Positions 30,908 through 43,219 of a stretch of 64,000 nucleotides of DNA are shown here, in pieces. The notes under the pieces were generated by a model that did no database searches, was not told the origin of the DNA, and saw only the letters and a program-made list of their open reading frames with translations. Within the stretch, counting starts at the first letter, position 1. Each line of letters begins with the position of its first letter. The position numbers and the translations under genes were made by a program. Source of the DNA: Anagrus nilaparvatae (taxonomy: Eukaryota > Arthropoda > Insecta > Hymenoptera > Mymaridae); NCBI GenBank assembly GCA_022575985.1, contig JAKSXM010000007.1, forward strand, positions 39,372,501-39,436,500, read 5' to 3'.

Positions 30908-33149
30908 TTGAGTTATCATTTTACGTATTCTTCTAGGCAATAAATTTTTAATTATAATCAGTCTCAATGAAGCATGCTTCAATATGATTATTAATCTTGT
31001 TTTGTATTATTAAAGCCACGTAAATATATCTAAACAGTTATTTTTTAGAAAAGTATATGCAAATAAAAAAACACTTATTATGTAATACAGAATTATTTTA
31101 TTTTTCAAAAAACCGTATATAGTATTTGGATTTAGTACAGTTAAAAATATATAATTTATATGACGCGTTTCGGTATGATAAATACCATCATTAGATCTTA
31201 ATTCTTAATTACATAGATTAAATAAGTTGTAATTACTGATTATTTTATACTTTTTAAACTTTTTTCTCTTAATAATAGTTTGTTAATTTAATTGAAACAT
31301 AATAATTTCTAAACTGGATACGATAAATAATAAGTATTGAATAATAAATATTTAAAAAAATCTTCTATCGCTCGATAATAAGGAGAGTATTTAAACTGAT
31401 TGAAATTACGGCACCCGATAGGGTGCGCGACTAAGTTAAGTTACTAAACTTAGAAGCACTAATATACATGAAATTGAAGTTTCTCTCTCTAATTTTGACA
31501 AGAGCTCCAAGTCAATCGAGTTCGATTATCGAACTTCGATTATATGTTTTTTTCAACACTGGTATGTATAAAAGGAGTATACAAAGGTATATAGAGTAAG
31601 AGTATAAGAGTATGCATAACGTATATTATACCATTTATTATACTTTATAATAAACACATGGATACACTATGAATAAACATAGATCTCTGTAGAGTATAGC
31701 GTCTGCTCTCGCCCGGTGCAAGATATTTTATAAATTTATAAATATATTTTATTTATTTATTAAATATATTTTATAAATTTATAAAATATATTATCATATT
31801 TATAAAAATATATTTAAATAATGATTTTATTATATGTATTTATTTATAAGACGAGAAAGTGATTAATACAAAAAAAATAATAAATGTTTTCAATAAGACG
31901 TCTACGAATTGTTTTTTTACCTCTCCAATCATTCATTTTTGTCAGGTGAGTTATGTTTTTATATACACAGATATACCATTGTTTTTCCGGATTTCTGCTT
32001 CAAAATAGATTTTTAGATAATTAATTTATTAAATTTTTAGTTTTAAAATTTTATTTTTATTTAAATATAATATTAAGTATTTGTTTATAATTGTTTAATT
32101 TAAATTTGAACTTTTTTTAAATTTTTGTTTATGGAAAGAATTAATTTTTTTTATTATCGTAACCTAATAATATTTATTAATTTAAAGATACCAAATAAAT
32201 ATTATCTGTTTTATACTATACAGTTAAAATAAATTTTAGTAATTTGTAATTTGAATTTTTTATATAAAATAGAGCGTTAAAGCAAAAAACTGCTATAATG
32301 CCTCTGCAATATTAAAATTATTTCTTGAATCGTTCTTTTTTTATTTAAAAAATTAAGTTAAAAATTATTTCTATGTTGGTCGATAAAGAACAAAATACGT
32401 TGTTTATTTACAATTTTATTTTATTGCAATTATGTCAAACGACAGTTTCGGTAGTTTGATTACTACCCTTATCAAGCTAAAAATATATAAAATAATATAA
32501 CAATTATAAATATATAAAAAATTTTTTTATACAGTATTGTTTATATGTATACAATGAAATTAAAAATTACCTATTTTATAAATTATAACATATCACAAAA
32601 AAGTTATAATCTTGTCTCATCATAATATCTAATTAAAATTATGAAGTCATTTATAATTACACAAAAACTTTTAATTAATATAATAATAAAATACTTTGAT
32701 ATTCTAGCCATTCTTAACAATTTTTTCCAAGAATCATGGCTTCTGAGTAACCAGCTGATTTTAAATACATTCACATACACCTACATATATTATAAACTTA
32801 CTACAAAAACCAATTTAGAAACTATGTATTTAAAAATACTACTATAATCAAAATAGAAATTTTTTTTTTATCAAAAATAAAAACAAAAATAAAAGATAAA
32901 AATAAAAATAAAAGATAGTTAATTCTTAGTTTAAGTTTTGAAATTCAGAAAAAGCTTGATAATACAATTAATAGATTTTTTATCAATAACAAAACTATAT
33001 AAAATTTTTTTAAAACATTACCTTCACATAGAAGTGAAAAACCATTTAAATGTCACCAAGCATTCACATTAGTGAAAAACCACCTAAATGTTAAGCACAC
33101 CCATCAGTTTTTCTAGAATTAATCTCTTGATAAAAATTATATGAAATTT
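30908..33149. other. Intronic AT-rich DNA with a Penelope-type remnant
   Basis: No coding frame. Holds a degenerate hammerhead-like motif (31153-31203), a short A-rich tandem repeat (32879-32920) and a doubled 'agtgaaaaaccaYYtaaatg' motif at about 33036-33090, just beyond the stop codon of the minus-strand Penelope-like frame. Confidence 0.45.
31153..31203 (-). ncRNA. Degenerate hammerhead-ribozyme-like motif (Penelope type)
   Basis: The minus strand reads CTAATGA (core CTGATGA with one change), a GGTA/TACC stem II, GAAA, a palindromic mini stem III ACGCGT, then the cleavage-site C. Flanking strands can pair as stem I with two mismatches. This layout matches hammerheads of Penelope-like elements. 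The core G-to-A change should reduce or abolish cleavage. Confidence 0.55.
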
Positions 33150-34080
33150 TCACTTTTTGGTAAAAAAATTTTTTCTATAATTTTTCTTTCCTTTTTTACT
33201 TCTCATTTTCTTAATTAAATCAATTGAATTTTTGTAAACAATTTTTAAATTATTTGTATCTTGAGCTCTATTAATAGTATTATCATAAAACTGTATATTA
33301 GCCATTTCATGGAAAAATCTCTTATTTTTATTTTTTTCATAACCTAGTACTTGGACATTACTTAGATCAAAATTATGATAAGTGTCATTACAATCTTCAA
33401 CTAATGCTGATTTCCAATTATTATTTTTTACATCATTAATGTGTTCATTCAGCCTATTTTTTAATTTTCTACCACTTTGCCCAATATAACATGATTCACA
33501 ATCTATACAGTTTATTTTATAAATAATACCTGAGTTTTCTTTTACATTAACATTATCTTTACCTAATTTAATCATGCTACTAAATTTATTATTAATTTTA
33601 TTAATTGGTATAAAATCTAGTTCTTTGGCTAATTTATTTATTTTTGGTGTAATGTATTTATAAAAAGGAGTCAAAACTATTTTCTTTTTTCTCATATCAG
33701 GTTTAATGATATTATTGATAAAAGATCTGTTTTTCTTAATCTTATTCAATCTTCTACCTATTTGCAATTCAATAAAATCAATTGGATAATCATTAGCTAA
33801 TAAAAATTTTTTTATTAAATTCAAATTGTCAGTATGAAATTTATCATCAGAAAGTTTAATGCACTTATCAACTAAATTAAATACTATTGCTTTTTTATGT
33901 TCAATAGGGTGATGTGACTTATAATTTAAAAATCTTGCCGAATATGTCTTTTTTCTGAACCAATTTACTGAACAGTAATCATTTTCATTTCTTTTAATTT
34001 CAATATCAAGAAAACTAATCTTATTATCAATTTCTTTCTCAACTGTAAAACTCAATGAATCATTAAAAGCATTAAAATTT
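33150..34080 (-). pseudogene. Penelope-like element: RT C-terminus plus GIY-YIG endonuclease
   Basis: A 301-codon frame. Its N-terminal 100 residues resemble the post-catalytic part of Penelope RT ('ISFLDIEI', then 'GRRLNKIKK'). The C-terminal part is a GIY-YIG nuclease ('YKINCIDCESCYIGQSGR', then 'NRLNEH'). Penelope-like elements use this nuclease to nick the target. The RT catalytic part is missing: the frame is abruptly joined at about 34080 to a CR1-like RT. So this is a 5'-truncated copy, though its remaining frame is open. Confidence 0.75.
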
Positions 34081-35640
34081 GTATATTTGTAACGTTTGTT
34101 TGTAGTTTAGTACTCTACTCAGTTTCCGTATAATATAGGTATAAAAAGCTAAATTCTTTACTGTTTTTTTTATTTGAGTTTCCCACCTTAGATTTGAATC
34201 TATTATGATACCCAGGAACTTGCTTTCAACAACCCTTTTAATCGTGTTCATTTCAATTTCAACCTTAAACTCTTTGGGTTGCGTAGATTTATATATAGAA
34301 AAAGTGGTATATTCTGTTTTTTCTATGTTTAGTAATAGTTTGTTCGTATTTAGCCAATCATATATTCTCCCCATTTTGTGATTAGCGTCCCGTTCAACCT
34401 CTATCCAATTCTTTCCTCTACATATCACTGTTGTATCATCTGCAAACGATATGATATCATTTTCAAATAGATACAACAGTTCATTTATGTATATAAGGAA
34501 TAGTATTGGACCTAGGACTGACCCCTGTGGTACTCCTATCTCGACATTACATTCTTTACTATAACAGTCATCTATTTTTACAATTTGCTTCCGATTTACT
34601 AGGTAACTTTTAGTTATATTTTTTGTCTTTCCACGTATACCAATATTTTCTAATTTACTATATAGTATGTTATGTTCAACCATATCGAATGCTTTTTGTA
34701 GGTCAAGGAATATTACCGCCATAGGGGTAGAGGTGTCTAGAGTTTCGTATATATTTTCAGTTAAGTAATCAATGGCCATACTTGTGTTGCAGCCTTCTCT
34801 AAATCCGTATTGTCTTTTTGCTAAAATTTCGTATTTTTCTAGGTAACTGACTATCCTAACCTTTACTAGTTTTTCAAATATTTTTGACAGGTTTGATAAA
34901 AGAGCTATGGGTCTATAGTTTTTACATAGGTGACTATCACCAGTTTTGAATATTGGTGTAATTATTGCAATTTTAAGGCTGTCAGGAAATACTTCAGTTT
35001 CTATAATTAAGTTAAAAATGTGAGCAATTGGTTTCGTTAAGTAGTTACTTAGGGTTTTTAGGGTTGCAACACTGATATTATCATTACCTGTTGCTTTTTT
35101 TACGTCTAGTGAATTTATGACTTTTTCGATTTCTTCAGTGCTAGTTTGTGAAAAAAATATTGTATTTTCGTTTATTTTTGGGTTGTACTCTATGTTTGTG
35201 GGTTTAATTTTAGCAGTCAGTTTTTTTGCTATGTTTGTATAGTAATTGTTGAAAGTATTTGCTATGTCCTCTTTATTTATCAAAATTTGTTGATTTTCTG
35301 TAATTAAGTCTATTTTCTCATTTTTCTTTTTTGTATTTTTATTGTAAACGTTTTCAGTGATAAATTCCCATAATTTTTTGGTATTGTTTATGTTTTCTAC
35401 TTGTCTTTATAAATTTATTTCCTTCGCTTTTTTTATCATTATTTTAAATATATATTGATATTTTACAAATCTTTTTTTCTTTGTCCCATTTGTTGGATCA
35501 TCTTTCCAAACTTTATATAGTTTTTGTTTTACTTTACTAGATTTTAATATACCTTTGGTTACCCATTCATTTTTTGGTTCATTTTTACTTTTATTTTTTA
35601 TTTTGACCCTTGAATCATTTTGAATTGCCATTATTTTTTT
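34072..35640 (-). pseudogene. CR1/Jockey-like non-LTR retrotransposon, RT part
   Basis: The main frame (35283-34072, 403 codons) holds RT blocks 'KATGNDNIS', 'NYRPIALL', 'FLDLQKAFD', 'GVPQGSVLGPILF' and the catalytic 'ADD'. The adjacent upstream frame (35649-35407) has the linker 'WVTKGILKSSKVKQKLYK' that normally joins endonuclease to RT, one frameshift away (about 35400). The endonuclease itself is absent and the thumb is cut at 'TLQIYK', where the Penelope sequence begins. It is a 5'-truncated, chimeric copy. Confidence 0.8.
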
Positions 35641-35669
35641 GATAAGCAAATTTGTTGCTTATACATGAT

Positions 35670-36088
35670 TTCTAAAACTAGTACTCCCATAGAAAATAAA
35701 ATTGGTATACTACGCCCAAAAAGAAAAAAAAAATTTTTTGCTACCTAAGGTCTCAAAGCGTGCTTATATGTCGAAAAATGAAATCAAAATTTCACCTAAA
35801 ACAATTTAAAAAAAAAAATTCTTAATTCTCATATTTTTGGGTAAAACTGAACGTAATCTGACAGATTTATTTTTATTTTACGTAATTTGTACACATTTTG
35901 GGATAATTTGTAAGAAAAAATTAACAAAAAAGTTTTCCAATTTATATCAATTTTTTGATTTATTTATTGCGTCACGATAAAGACAGAAAGTAAACTTATT
36001 TTTATTGGTTTATGAAATTAAAAGGATAGAAAAAAACTATTTTTTATTGGTGGCGCTATTAACACTGGAATTGAGATGAACCCCAATT

Positions 36089-36122
<34 letters not shown>

Positions 36123-36300
36123 CACCGACTCCAAGAAGAAAAAAAATATTGCTGTTTTTTTTACTTTTTAATGCAAAAAATTTTCAAACAATTACGTGTT
36201 AGATCCAAAAATTTATTATAAACGATATTTTGAAAAATAGTAATCCCATACAAAAAAATTAGGTACTACGCCCAAAAAGAAAAATAAATTTTTAGCTTTT
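35670..36300. repeat. Foldback-family repeat remnants and (CA)n
   Basis: Blocks 'aaaactagtactcccataga' and 'aggtctcaaagcgtgcttat' match the 19.4-21.8 kb family. A (CA)n tract lies at about 36091-36119. Confidence 0.55.
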
Positions 36301-36790
36301 AATAAAATAAGCAAATAATAGGTAATGCAACGTCTCATTACTTTTTGTCCAGGTTATTGCTGTTTTGGCCACTACTTTTTGTAATAATAATTATATTAGT
36401 TTTATTAATAATAAAATAATTTCCCATTTATTTACTTTTTGTCGTTACGCTTTGATACTACTATTTGTATTAATATACTTTTGCCACATTTAAGCCCATT
36501 ATCTTTCTTCTATATCATAATTCTTCTATAATTTTATTTTGCTTGGAAAACCGCAAACAAATTTTATAATACAGAAAATAGAAATTTATAATATAGAAAA
36601 TAGAAAATCTTCAATATTGTAACTATAACGAAGCCCAAAGTACTCGGACGGTCATATTTTTTTTAAAATTTGTATCATTGTTACCAACATATAGAGAACA
36701 ATCAGACAAGAAAAAAATTTTAACTATCGCCTCCATCAAAATTTATTCCCGCTTTTTATTTAAAATACAATAATGGGACAAGAGGGAGTA
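36301..36790. other. AT-rich non-coding
   Basis: No coding frame or clear repeat beyond a short duplication ('agaaaatagaaa', about 36573-36605). Confidence 0.4.
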
Positions 36791-37226
36791 AGGGTACATT
36801 TACATGGTCTTCTTATGCTTCTTACTTCTTATGATTCTTAGCGCTAAAATTCAAAATTTATTTTTGTTTTTTTAAATTCTGCACCATAATTTAAATTTTT
36901 TTAATTAAATAATGTATTTTTACAAAGATTAAACTTAAATAACAATAAAAACATTATATTTTATTAAAAATTATATATAAAATCGTTTATTTACGATTGT
37001 TCGAATAACATAACCTAACTTTCTATAATACTGATAATTGCATTTAAAGTTATAAAAAAATTTATTTACATGGTTTATTTAGTTTATAATTAACTAAATA
37101 TAAAAAAATAAATATTTTTCGGTATGTAAATTAAGAAAATAAGAGAATTAAATAAAATTTATTTGAATTTTTGCGCTAAGAAGCATAAGAAGTAAGAAGC
37201 ATAAGAAGACCATGTAAATGTACCCT
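36791..37226. mobile_element. MITE with ~53-bp terminal inverted repeats
   Basis: The left end AGGGTACATTTACATGGTCT is mirrored at the right end (37207-37226). The inverted repeats extend inward through a 'cttcttatgcttcttacttc' stretch to GCGC. Length 436 bp, no ORF. The target duplication was not resolved. Confidence 0.75.
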
Positions 37227-38514
37227 AAAAGTCGAAAAAATATTTTTTTTTTGAAAATTCGGAATCCAAACAAAAAATTTTTTTTTAATTTATAACTGAA
37301 ATTTAAATTTAAATTTTTAATATTGACAATATTTATTAAATAATGAAAATTATATTCTTTAATATTATATTATAAGCTTCAATTGCAGCATCAAATCTGC
37401 TATTTTTTTTATTTTCTTTTTATGTTTTTCACAAACCATTGGATTATGCTTTATTAATTAATTCTAAAATTTGAGAATTTGTTTATAGTTACAGAATAAA
37501 TATATATATCGCTTCTAGAATTCGAACTTCAAGTTGGCACTGCACTCCTATTTATCATTATAAAAGTGAAAAACTTTTTTATTTTTAAAATAAAAATAAA
37601 CGCTTTTTTATACACATATTGTGAATAAATAAACAGTTTATATTTTTATTTTATTTTTTGTAAATAAACATTATTTTAATTTAAATTTAGTACTTCAGCG
37701 ACAGCGCCAGTGATTTAGTCAATATCAAATATGCTTTTATAAATTAAAAAGAATATCTTACATTTTATTGACCACCACTTATTACACTATGATTTAGAGT
37801 CTTAAAATGTTTGGAAATCACAGGAACCGGGAAAATAAAACAATTATTATTTTAGTAATTTTAAGTATTCATGAAAAAAATACTTAATATATTTTAAAAT
37901 CAATTATGTAGTAATTAATTTATTATTATTAAACATTAATTTTTTTTTAAATGCTGGTCTAATAATTTTTATTTTACCCCGGTTGCTGTAACCATGAAAC
38001 TTTCAGACATTCTCAATAGTATCGTTTTCGGAGACGCTATACTAACATAACGCGAGAAAAGAATGTTCTACAGTTTTTTTTTACAAGGGAAATTTTGGAA
38101 ATACAAATGTTATATAATATCATATTATATAAAAGGGAAATTTTGGAAATATAAATGTTACATAATATCATATATATATATCAGATATTATCACTGATTC
38201 AACTAAAGCACATATAAAACTTGAATATTTCAATTTATATAGGCAAATTTCAGGCTCAGTTTTTGGATCATTATTCAAGTACGTAAGTATATTATTTTAT
38301 TTATTTTTTTTTAATACTATAAAGATCAGAGCCCATTATAAAGAGCTAGATCTATCAAAGAGCGCTCTTTATTTTATTTTTTCATAGCGCTTTTTGTTTA
38401 GGTTTCAAGCTTCTTCAGGAGCTTAACCTGTGTATTCGAGCTTTTAAGCTTGATTATTTCGTTATCTATTTATATTTTTTGTATTTATCTTTTATATATT
38501 TTTTATCTTTTGAA
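37227..38514. other. AT-rich sequence upstream of the Helitron frames
   Basis: Contains a tandem ~55-bp duplication at about 38089-38175 ('aagggaaattttggaaatac') and short inverted segments near 38350-38440. The 5' end of the Helitron is probably in here but was not identified. Confidence 0.4.
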
Positions 38515-40869
38515 ATGGAGGAGAAGGATATAAATGATAATGGAGAAAAACATTTTTTTTCTCAAACCAATAACACTATAATACAGAAAAAAGTTCATTC
38601 AATGGTACATAATTTTTTCACTTCCCAACCACTTTATTCAAACCCATTGGAAACTCTTCCTTTTAAAACTGTTAAATCAAATATTAAAAATGTTCAGTTT
38701 CAACATATTTTACTGCCAGTTGCTAAAGAAAATGAGATATCAAAAGTTGTTAAACAGCCAGTCCATAAAAATCCCTTTAAACAAGAAAATAAAAAAAATA
38801 CCAACAGTATATACAAATTTTTTTCAATGGATATTCCTAAAGATGAACAAAAAGTAAATATTATTATAAGTGACGAAGAAAATCTCGAGGAAAGTCCAGA
38901 GAATATATTCGACAAGGTATCTACTCTTATTTATAATGATGATAAACTAATTGTTGTTGAAGAAACTTCTGTAAAAGTAAAAAAAAGTCACACTGCTTCC
39001 AAACATTTATCTACTGTTTTTGACAATGATGTTCCAATTCTCATTGAAGAAACTGAAGCGCAATTTTCAACGATTCTTGCAACTCGGTATCGCTATTTAC
39101 AGAATTCTCAGATTAATGATTCTGATATCCAGATGGTTTTAAATCGTGGTACTTGGCTTAACAATAAACACGTTGATAAATTTCTAAGTTTATTATTTGA
39201 ATCTTCTTCATTTAGACCCCAATCTTGTCAGTTAAATCAACAACCTCATCGGATTCAATCTGTTTCATTCGATGAAAAGTATTTACAAATTTTGCATGGC
39301 GGTGTGCATTGGGTTTGTTGCTACTATGATACTAAATCTATATTTATTTATGACTCCCTAAATTATAGAACCTTAGATGATGCACATAAAATTTATTTAT
39401 CTAATCTCTTTCCAAATTATGAAAATAAAGGAATTAAAATTTATTTTCCAAAGGTACAACATCAGAGAAATGGTGTTGATTGTGCTCTTTTTGCTATAGC
39501 CTTTGCTGTTACCATTTACTGTAATAAAAAACCAGAAGACATGCATTACGATCAAGTAAGAATGCGTCCTCATCTAGCAAACATGTTTAATTTGAATGTA
39601 ATTACTCATTTTCCTGTTGTTAACAATAATTTGATAGAAAATAACAATATTAATGCAAATGATGAACCTCCAGTTAAAAAAATTTTATTATCCAATAGTT
39701 TACCCTTATCTTATCAATCATTAATAATTGATACTTCAATGTCTAATTTTAATACATATACAAGTGAAGTCGAAACAATAAAAGGCTATTCTCAAGACTT
39801 TTATTCTAATGCAGGGAACTCTGATGAACATAACAAGAAAAAAAATCATAAAAGAATACTGCCTAAAACTAAAAACAATAAAAGATCTGAGCAACAAATT
39901 AGAAACGCTATTTTGAAAGCAAAATGTGCTAAAAAAATGCAAAAAAAATACAAAAAAATAAAAACCTATTTAAGTACAATTAAATTAATTCAAAATAAGG
40001 AGTGGTATGTTGCAAAATTGATAAATCAAATGGATGAATTATCTGAAATTGAATACAGAATTAAAGCTGATGATATTATTACTATTTGTATTTATGAAAG
40101 ACGCGACCTTATTGGAAGAATAAATGGTACATTAAAAAAAATACAAAAACAGGTCGGCGCTCATTTATATTGTCTAGAATCTGAACGTAAAAGATATGAG
40201 CTGAACAATGAAACATTCCCAGTGCGCAAACGTTATGAATGCTTATGCGGTGAGTCAAAACATTATCCTTCTACAGAGCTTTTTTTTTCAACCGGTACAT
40301 ACAATAAAAATTTTTTGGATTCTTTATTTTCAAATTCTTTAGAAGAAGTTGAAAATATTTTTCTCGATAAAATAGATACAAATGTCCCTTGTAAAGTAAA
40401 TAATCAAGTTACTGTTGATAAACAAAATAATTTTTCAAGAAACGATAATTTAAATACTGGTTATGAGGAAAATATTGAAATGCTTGAAAAAATACATATC
40501 ACGCTAACACAAAATATAAGCATACAACAAACTAATGTTATCGCTAATGAAAAGATAATAGCCACTGAAAATAATATAGCTATCGATAAACAAAATTTAT
40601 CTACTAATGTTTCATATCCTAAAGATACTGTTAAAATAGATAAATCATGGATTTGCACTGAAAATTGCAATTTAGATGATGCAGATCTTTTTAATGAATT
40701 AAAATTAATTTTTGATGCTTTTGATATGTGTACTCTACCATATTTAGACAAATTCTTGAAAGATTTTAATGTTTGCTCGAGCAAAAATCGTAACCAGAAG
40801 CTATTGGGTCATCCAGAACATTGTTATGAGAAACCTTTGTTATGTTCTTCAAAATTTTTAAAAATTTAA
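38515..40869 (+). CDS. Helitron-associated Ulp1/C48-type cysteine protease protein
   Basis: 784 aa from ATG at 38515. The N-terminal 200 residues are low complexity. The Ulp1/SENP-like domain, about residues 190-340, keeps the catalytic set: His265 ('VHWVCCYYD'), Asp280 ('IYDSLN'), Gln317 and Cys323 ('QRNGVDC'). This family cleaves SUMO or related modifiers. The C-terminal half is Lys-rich with a short Cys pair ('CLCGES'). The stop at 40867 is in the same frame as the next ORF (start 40894), so both may once have been one polyprotein. It sits directly upstream of Helitron Rep sequences. The substrate is unknown. Confidence 0.75.
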   Translation: MEEKDINDNGEKHFFSQTNNTIIQKKVHSMVHNFFTSQPLYSNPLETLPFKTVKSNIKNVQFQHILLPVAKENEISKVVKQPVHKNPFKQENKKNTNSIYKFFSMDIPKDEQKVNIIISDEENLEESPENIFDKVSTLIYNDDKLIVVEETSVKVKKSHTASKHLSTVFDNDVPILIEETEAQFSTILATRYRYLQNSQINDSDIQMVLNRGTWLNNKHVDKFLSLLFESSSFRPQSCQLNQQPHRIQSVSFDEKYLQILHGGVHWVCCYYDTKSIFIYDSLNYRTLDDAHKIYLSNLFPNYENKGIKIYFPKVQHQRNGVDCALFAIAFAVTIYCNKKPEDMHYDQVRMRPHLANMFNLNVITHFPVVNNNLIENNNINANDEPPVKKILLSNSLPLSYQSLIIDTSMSNFNTYTSEVETIKGYSQDFYSNAGNSDEHNKKKNHKRILPKTKNNKRSEQQIRNAILKAKCAKKMQKKYKKIKTYLSTIKLIQNKEWYVAKLINQMDELSEIEYRIKADDIITICIYERRDLIGRINGTLKKIQKQVGAHLYCLESERKRYELNNETFPVRKRYECLCGESKHYPSTELFFSTGTYNKNFLDSLFSNSLEEVENIFLDKIDTNVPCKVNNQVTVDKQNNFSRNDNLNTGYEENIEMLEKIHITLTQNISIQQTNVIANEKIIATENNIAIDKQNLSTNVSYPKDTVKIDKSWICTENCNLDDADLFNELKLIFDAFDMCTLPYLDKFLKDFNVCSSKNRNQKLLGHPEHCYEKPLLCSSKFLKI

Positions 40870-40893
40870 ATTGCAGTTCCTCATTTTCCAAAA

Positions 40894-42475
40894 ATGAGAA
40901 CTTTGGTGCGCAAAATTTATCAATTGATTTGTTTGTATAAAGAGCTGCAAGATTTTAATGAAACTCTAAATTCCGTAGATAAAAAAAAATTACTCGTTAT
41001 ATACGAAAATAGTAATATAAGGAAATTACAAATAGAAAATCAGAAACATCAAGATATTGATTTAAATGAACGATCGATTAGAGAAAAGTTAAAAACAGCT
41101 TTTAAATGTTATCATATTAGAATGCTAGAGTTTCCTACTAATCATTGCATATCTTGTGAAAAACTAGTAAGTAAAGGAAAACTAAGATTGCTTTCTAAAT
41201 ATAAAGATAAAATTGATAACCCTCTTTGGAACAAATTATTGCGTAAGTATGAAAAAGATGATAACAATGAGGAATATATATGTAAGTATTGTTTGAACAA
41301 ATTTAAAGACAATAAAATGCCCAGTTGGAGTTTTTTAAATAGGTTAAAAGTTAAACCATTACCCGAATGCATAAGTAGTCTAAATATGTTTGAAAAAATT
41401 TTAATACAACGATATAAAGCATTTCAAGTTGTACATAAATTTGAAACTAAGCTAGACAAGCATTTACCAGGTAGATGCAAAATTGATGCTGTAAAAGGGC
41501 AAACTTTTCATCTTCCTATTCCTTTACAGGAAACACTAAACAAAATAGCTTCTATTATAAAACTGCACCTATTAATAATGACCATGAACTATATATATTG
41601 GTTCGAGGTATTCCTACCAAGGCAAATGTTGTTTGGGAAAATTTAGTCGATCTAAAAAAGGTATGGACAGCTTTAGATTTTTTAAAAGCAAATAATCCTT
41701 TGTATGCTGACATAATACTTCCAGAGTTCGAATTCCGTAAAAATCTACTTTCTGGTTTGAAAGAGACAGAGTTTGAAATTAAAGATCCTAAAAATACTAA
41801 TTCTAATATCGAGACACATTCTATGGAAAATAAGTCAACACAAAATAATGATAATCCATTAGAGGAAGATGATATAGAGGCTGATCAAAATCAACAGTTT
41901 GAAAAGCCTGCTATATTAACAGCTAAATCTCCTACAGATCCTTTTTATAATCAATTATTATCAGTATATCCTTTACACAATCAGTCTAAAAATGAAGACT
42001 GTTCAACCTTGTTTCAAATGTTGAAAGTTTATGACGAAGCTTTACATGCGAAAACAAAAGATCTTGATGCAAAATGTTATCCATGGTTATTGGTAGATGG
42101 ACATTGTGGTATGGATGATGAAAAAAGAAAATTAAATGAAAAAAAAAAATACGCCAAATTAAATGTTAGCGATTATATTAAATCAAGACTGCTTTCAAAA
42201 CACCCTCAATTTAGATCTGATATTCAATATCTATTTTTTTTACTACACAATGATACTATGCGTAGATTAAATGCAGGAATTTTTCAGACCATGAACGTTA
42301 TTAATCCAAAGTTTAAACACACTTCTAAAGATTTTCTACAAAAATTATCTGATAAAGACTTGGAGCGCAATTTGAATACAATTTTTTCTAGATTAGTATT
42401 TTTTAGTATTTTTTTAGTATTTTTATTAGTATTTTTTTTTTTAGACAGTATTGGAAGCAACCAAAAAATGACCTT
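40894..42475 (+). pseudogene. Helitron N-terminal region (DUF6570-like), frameshifted
   Basis: Two overlapping frames. 40894-41646 carries paired Cys motifs ('CISCEK', 'CKYCLN') followed by 'IPLQETLNKI', as in the DUF6570 region of arthropod Helitrons. The frame then shifts near 41560-41590 into 41598-42518 ('GIPTKANVVWENL'), the expected continuation. Near 42385-42440 a T-rich simple repeat ('ttttagtatt' units) disrupts the frame again before the Rep domain. This degraded state suggests an inactive copy. Confidence 0.65.
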
Positions 42476-42481
42476 AATTGT

Positions 42482-43219
42482 ATGGTTGAGCACTATGGTC
42501 CTGCTCACGTTTTTTTAACAATCAGCCCCGGAGAATGGAATATGACAGAATTAGGAAACTATCTGAAACAATTTTGTGCACCCGAAGATCGCGGTAAAAC
42601 TACTACCGAGCTTGTGGTACTAAATCCTGTTTTGGCAGCTGTATTTATTGAAACAAAATTTAAGGCAACTTTGGATTTTATATTATCATCTGATAATCCA
42701 TTAGGCAAAGTTAAATATTATTTTTGGCGCAGAGAGTACCAAGGAAGAGGCATGGATCATTTTCATATAGTACTTTGGATCGAAGGTGCACCTATTATGG
42801 ATAAGAGTCCCGAAGAAACCATAAGATCTTATATTTTGCAGCATATGACATGCAGAATCCCTGATCCAAAAATATCCCCTGAATTATATAGAAAAGTTAA
42901 ATACCAAGAACACAGATGTAATGGGTATTGCACAAGAAGAAAAAAGACAAAAACTGGTTGTAAATCAATTTGTAGATTTAGTTTTCCTCGTTTAAAAAGA
43001 GATTCATTGCAACTGCACAAAACAAAGACATCAATAGTAAATCGTAGAAAATTAAAAAAGCATTCCAGGCTTTATGATTTACCAAGAAAAGCTAACGAAC
43101 TTTTTATCAATGATTACAATCCAGCGATTCAGTTAGTTTGGGAAGGTAATGCTGATATTCAATTTATTGCTGATGAATTCCAAATTATAATTAATTATAT
43201 CACAAAATATATTACTTAA
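42482..43219 (+). pseudogene. Helitron Rep (HUH endonuclease) domain
   Basis: The 245-codon frame contains 'FLTISPGEW', then the HUH motif 'MDHFHIVLW' (His93, His95; codons 42758-42766) and, at its end, the two-tyrosine segment 'NYITKYIT' (Tyr239, Tyr243). Helitron Rep nicks and joins single strands for rolling-circle transposition. A TAA falls exactly where a Lys codon would follow the second Tyr, and the reading frame continues directly after it (43220). A single substitution could explain this. Confidence 0.85.

Noticed and set aside
42385..42440. Intron in the Helitron Rep ORF
   Set aside because: It ends in a T tract plus AG, but no GT donor is found in the right phase; a simple-repeat expansion fits better.
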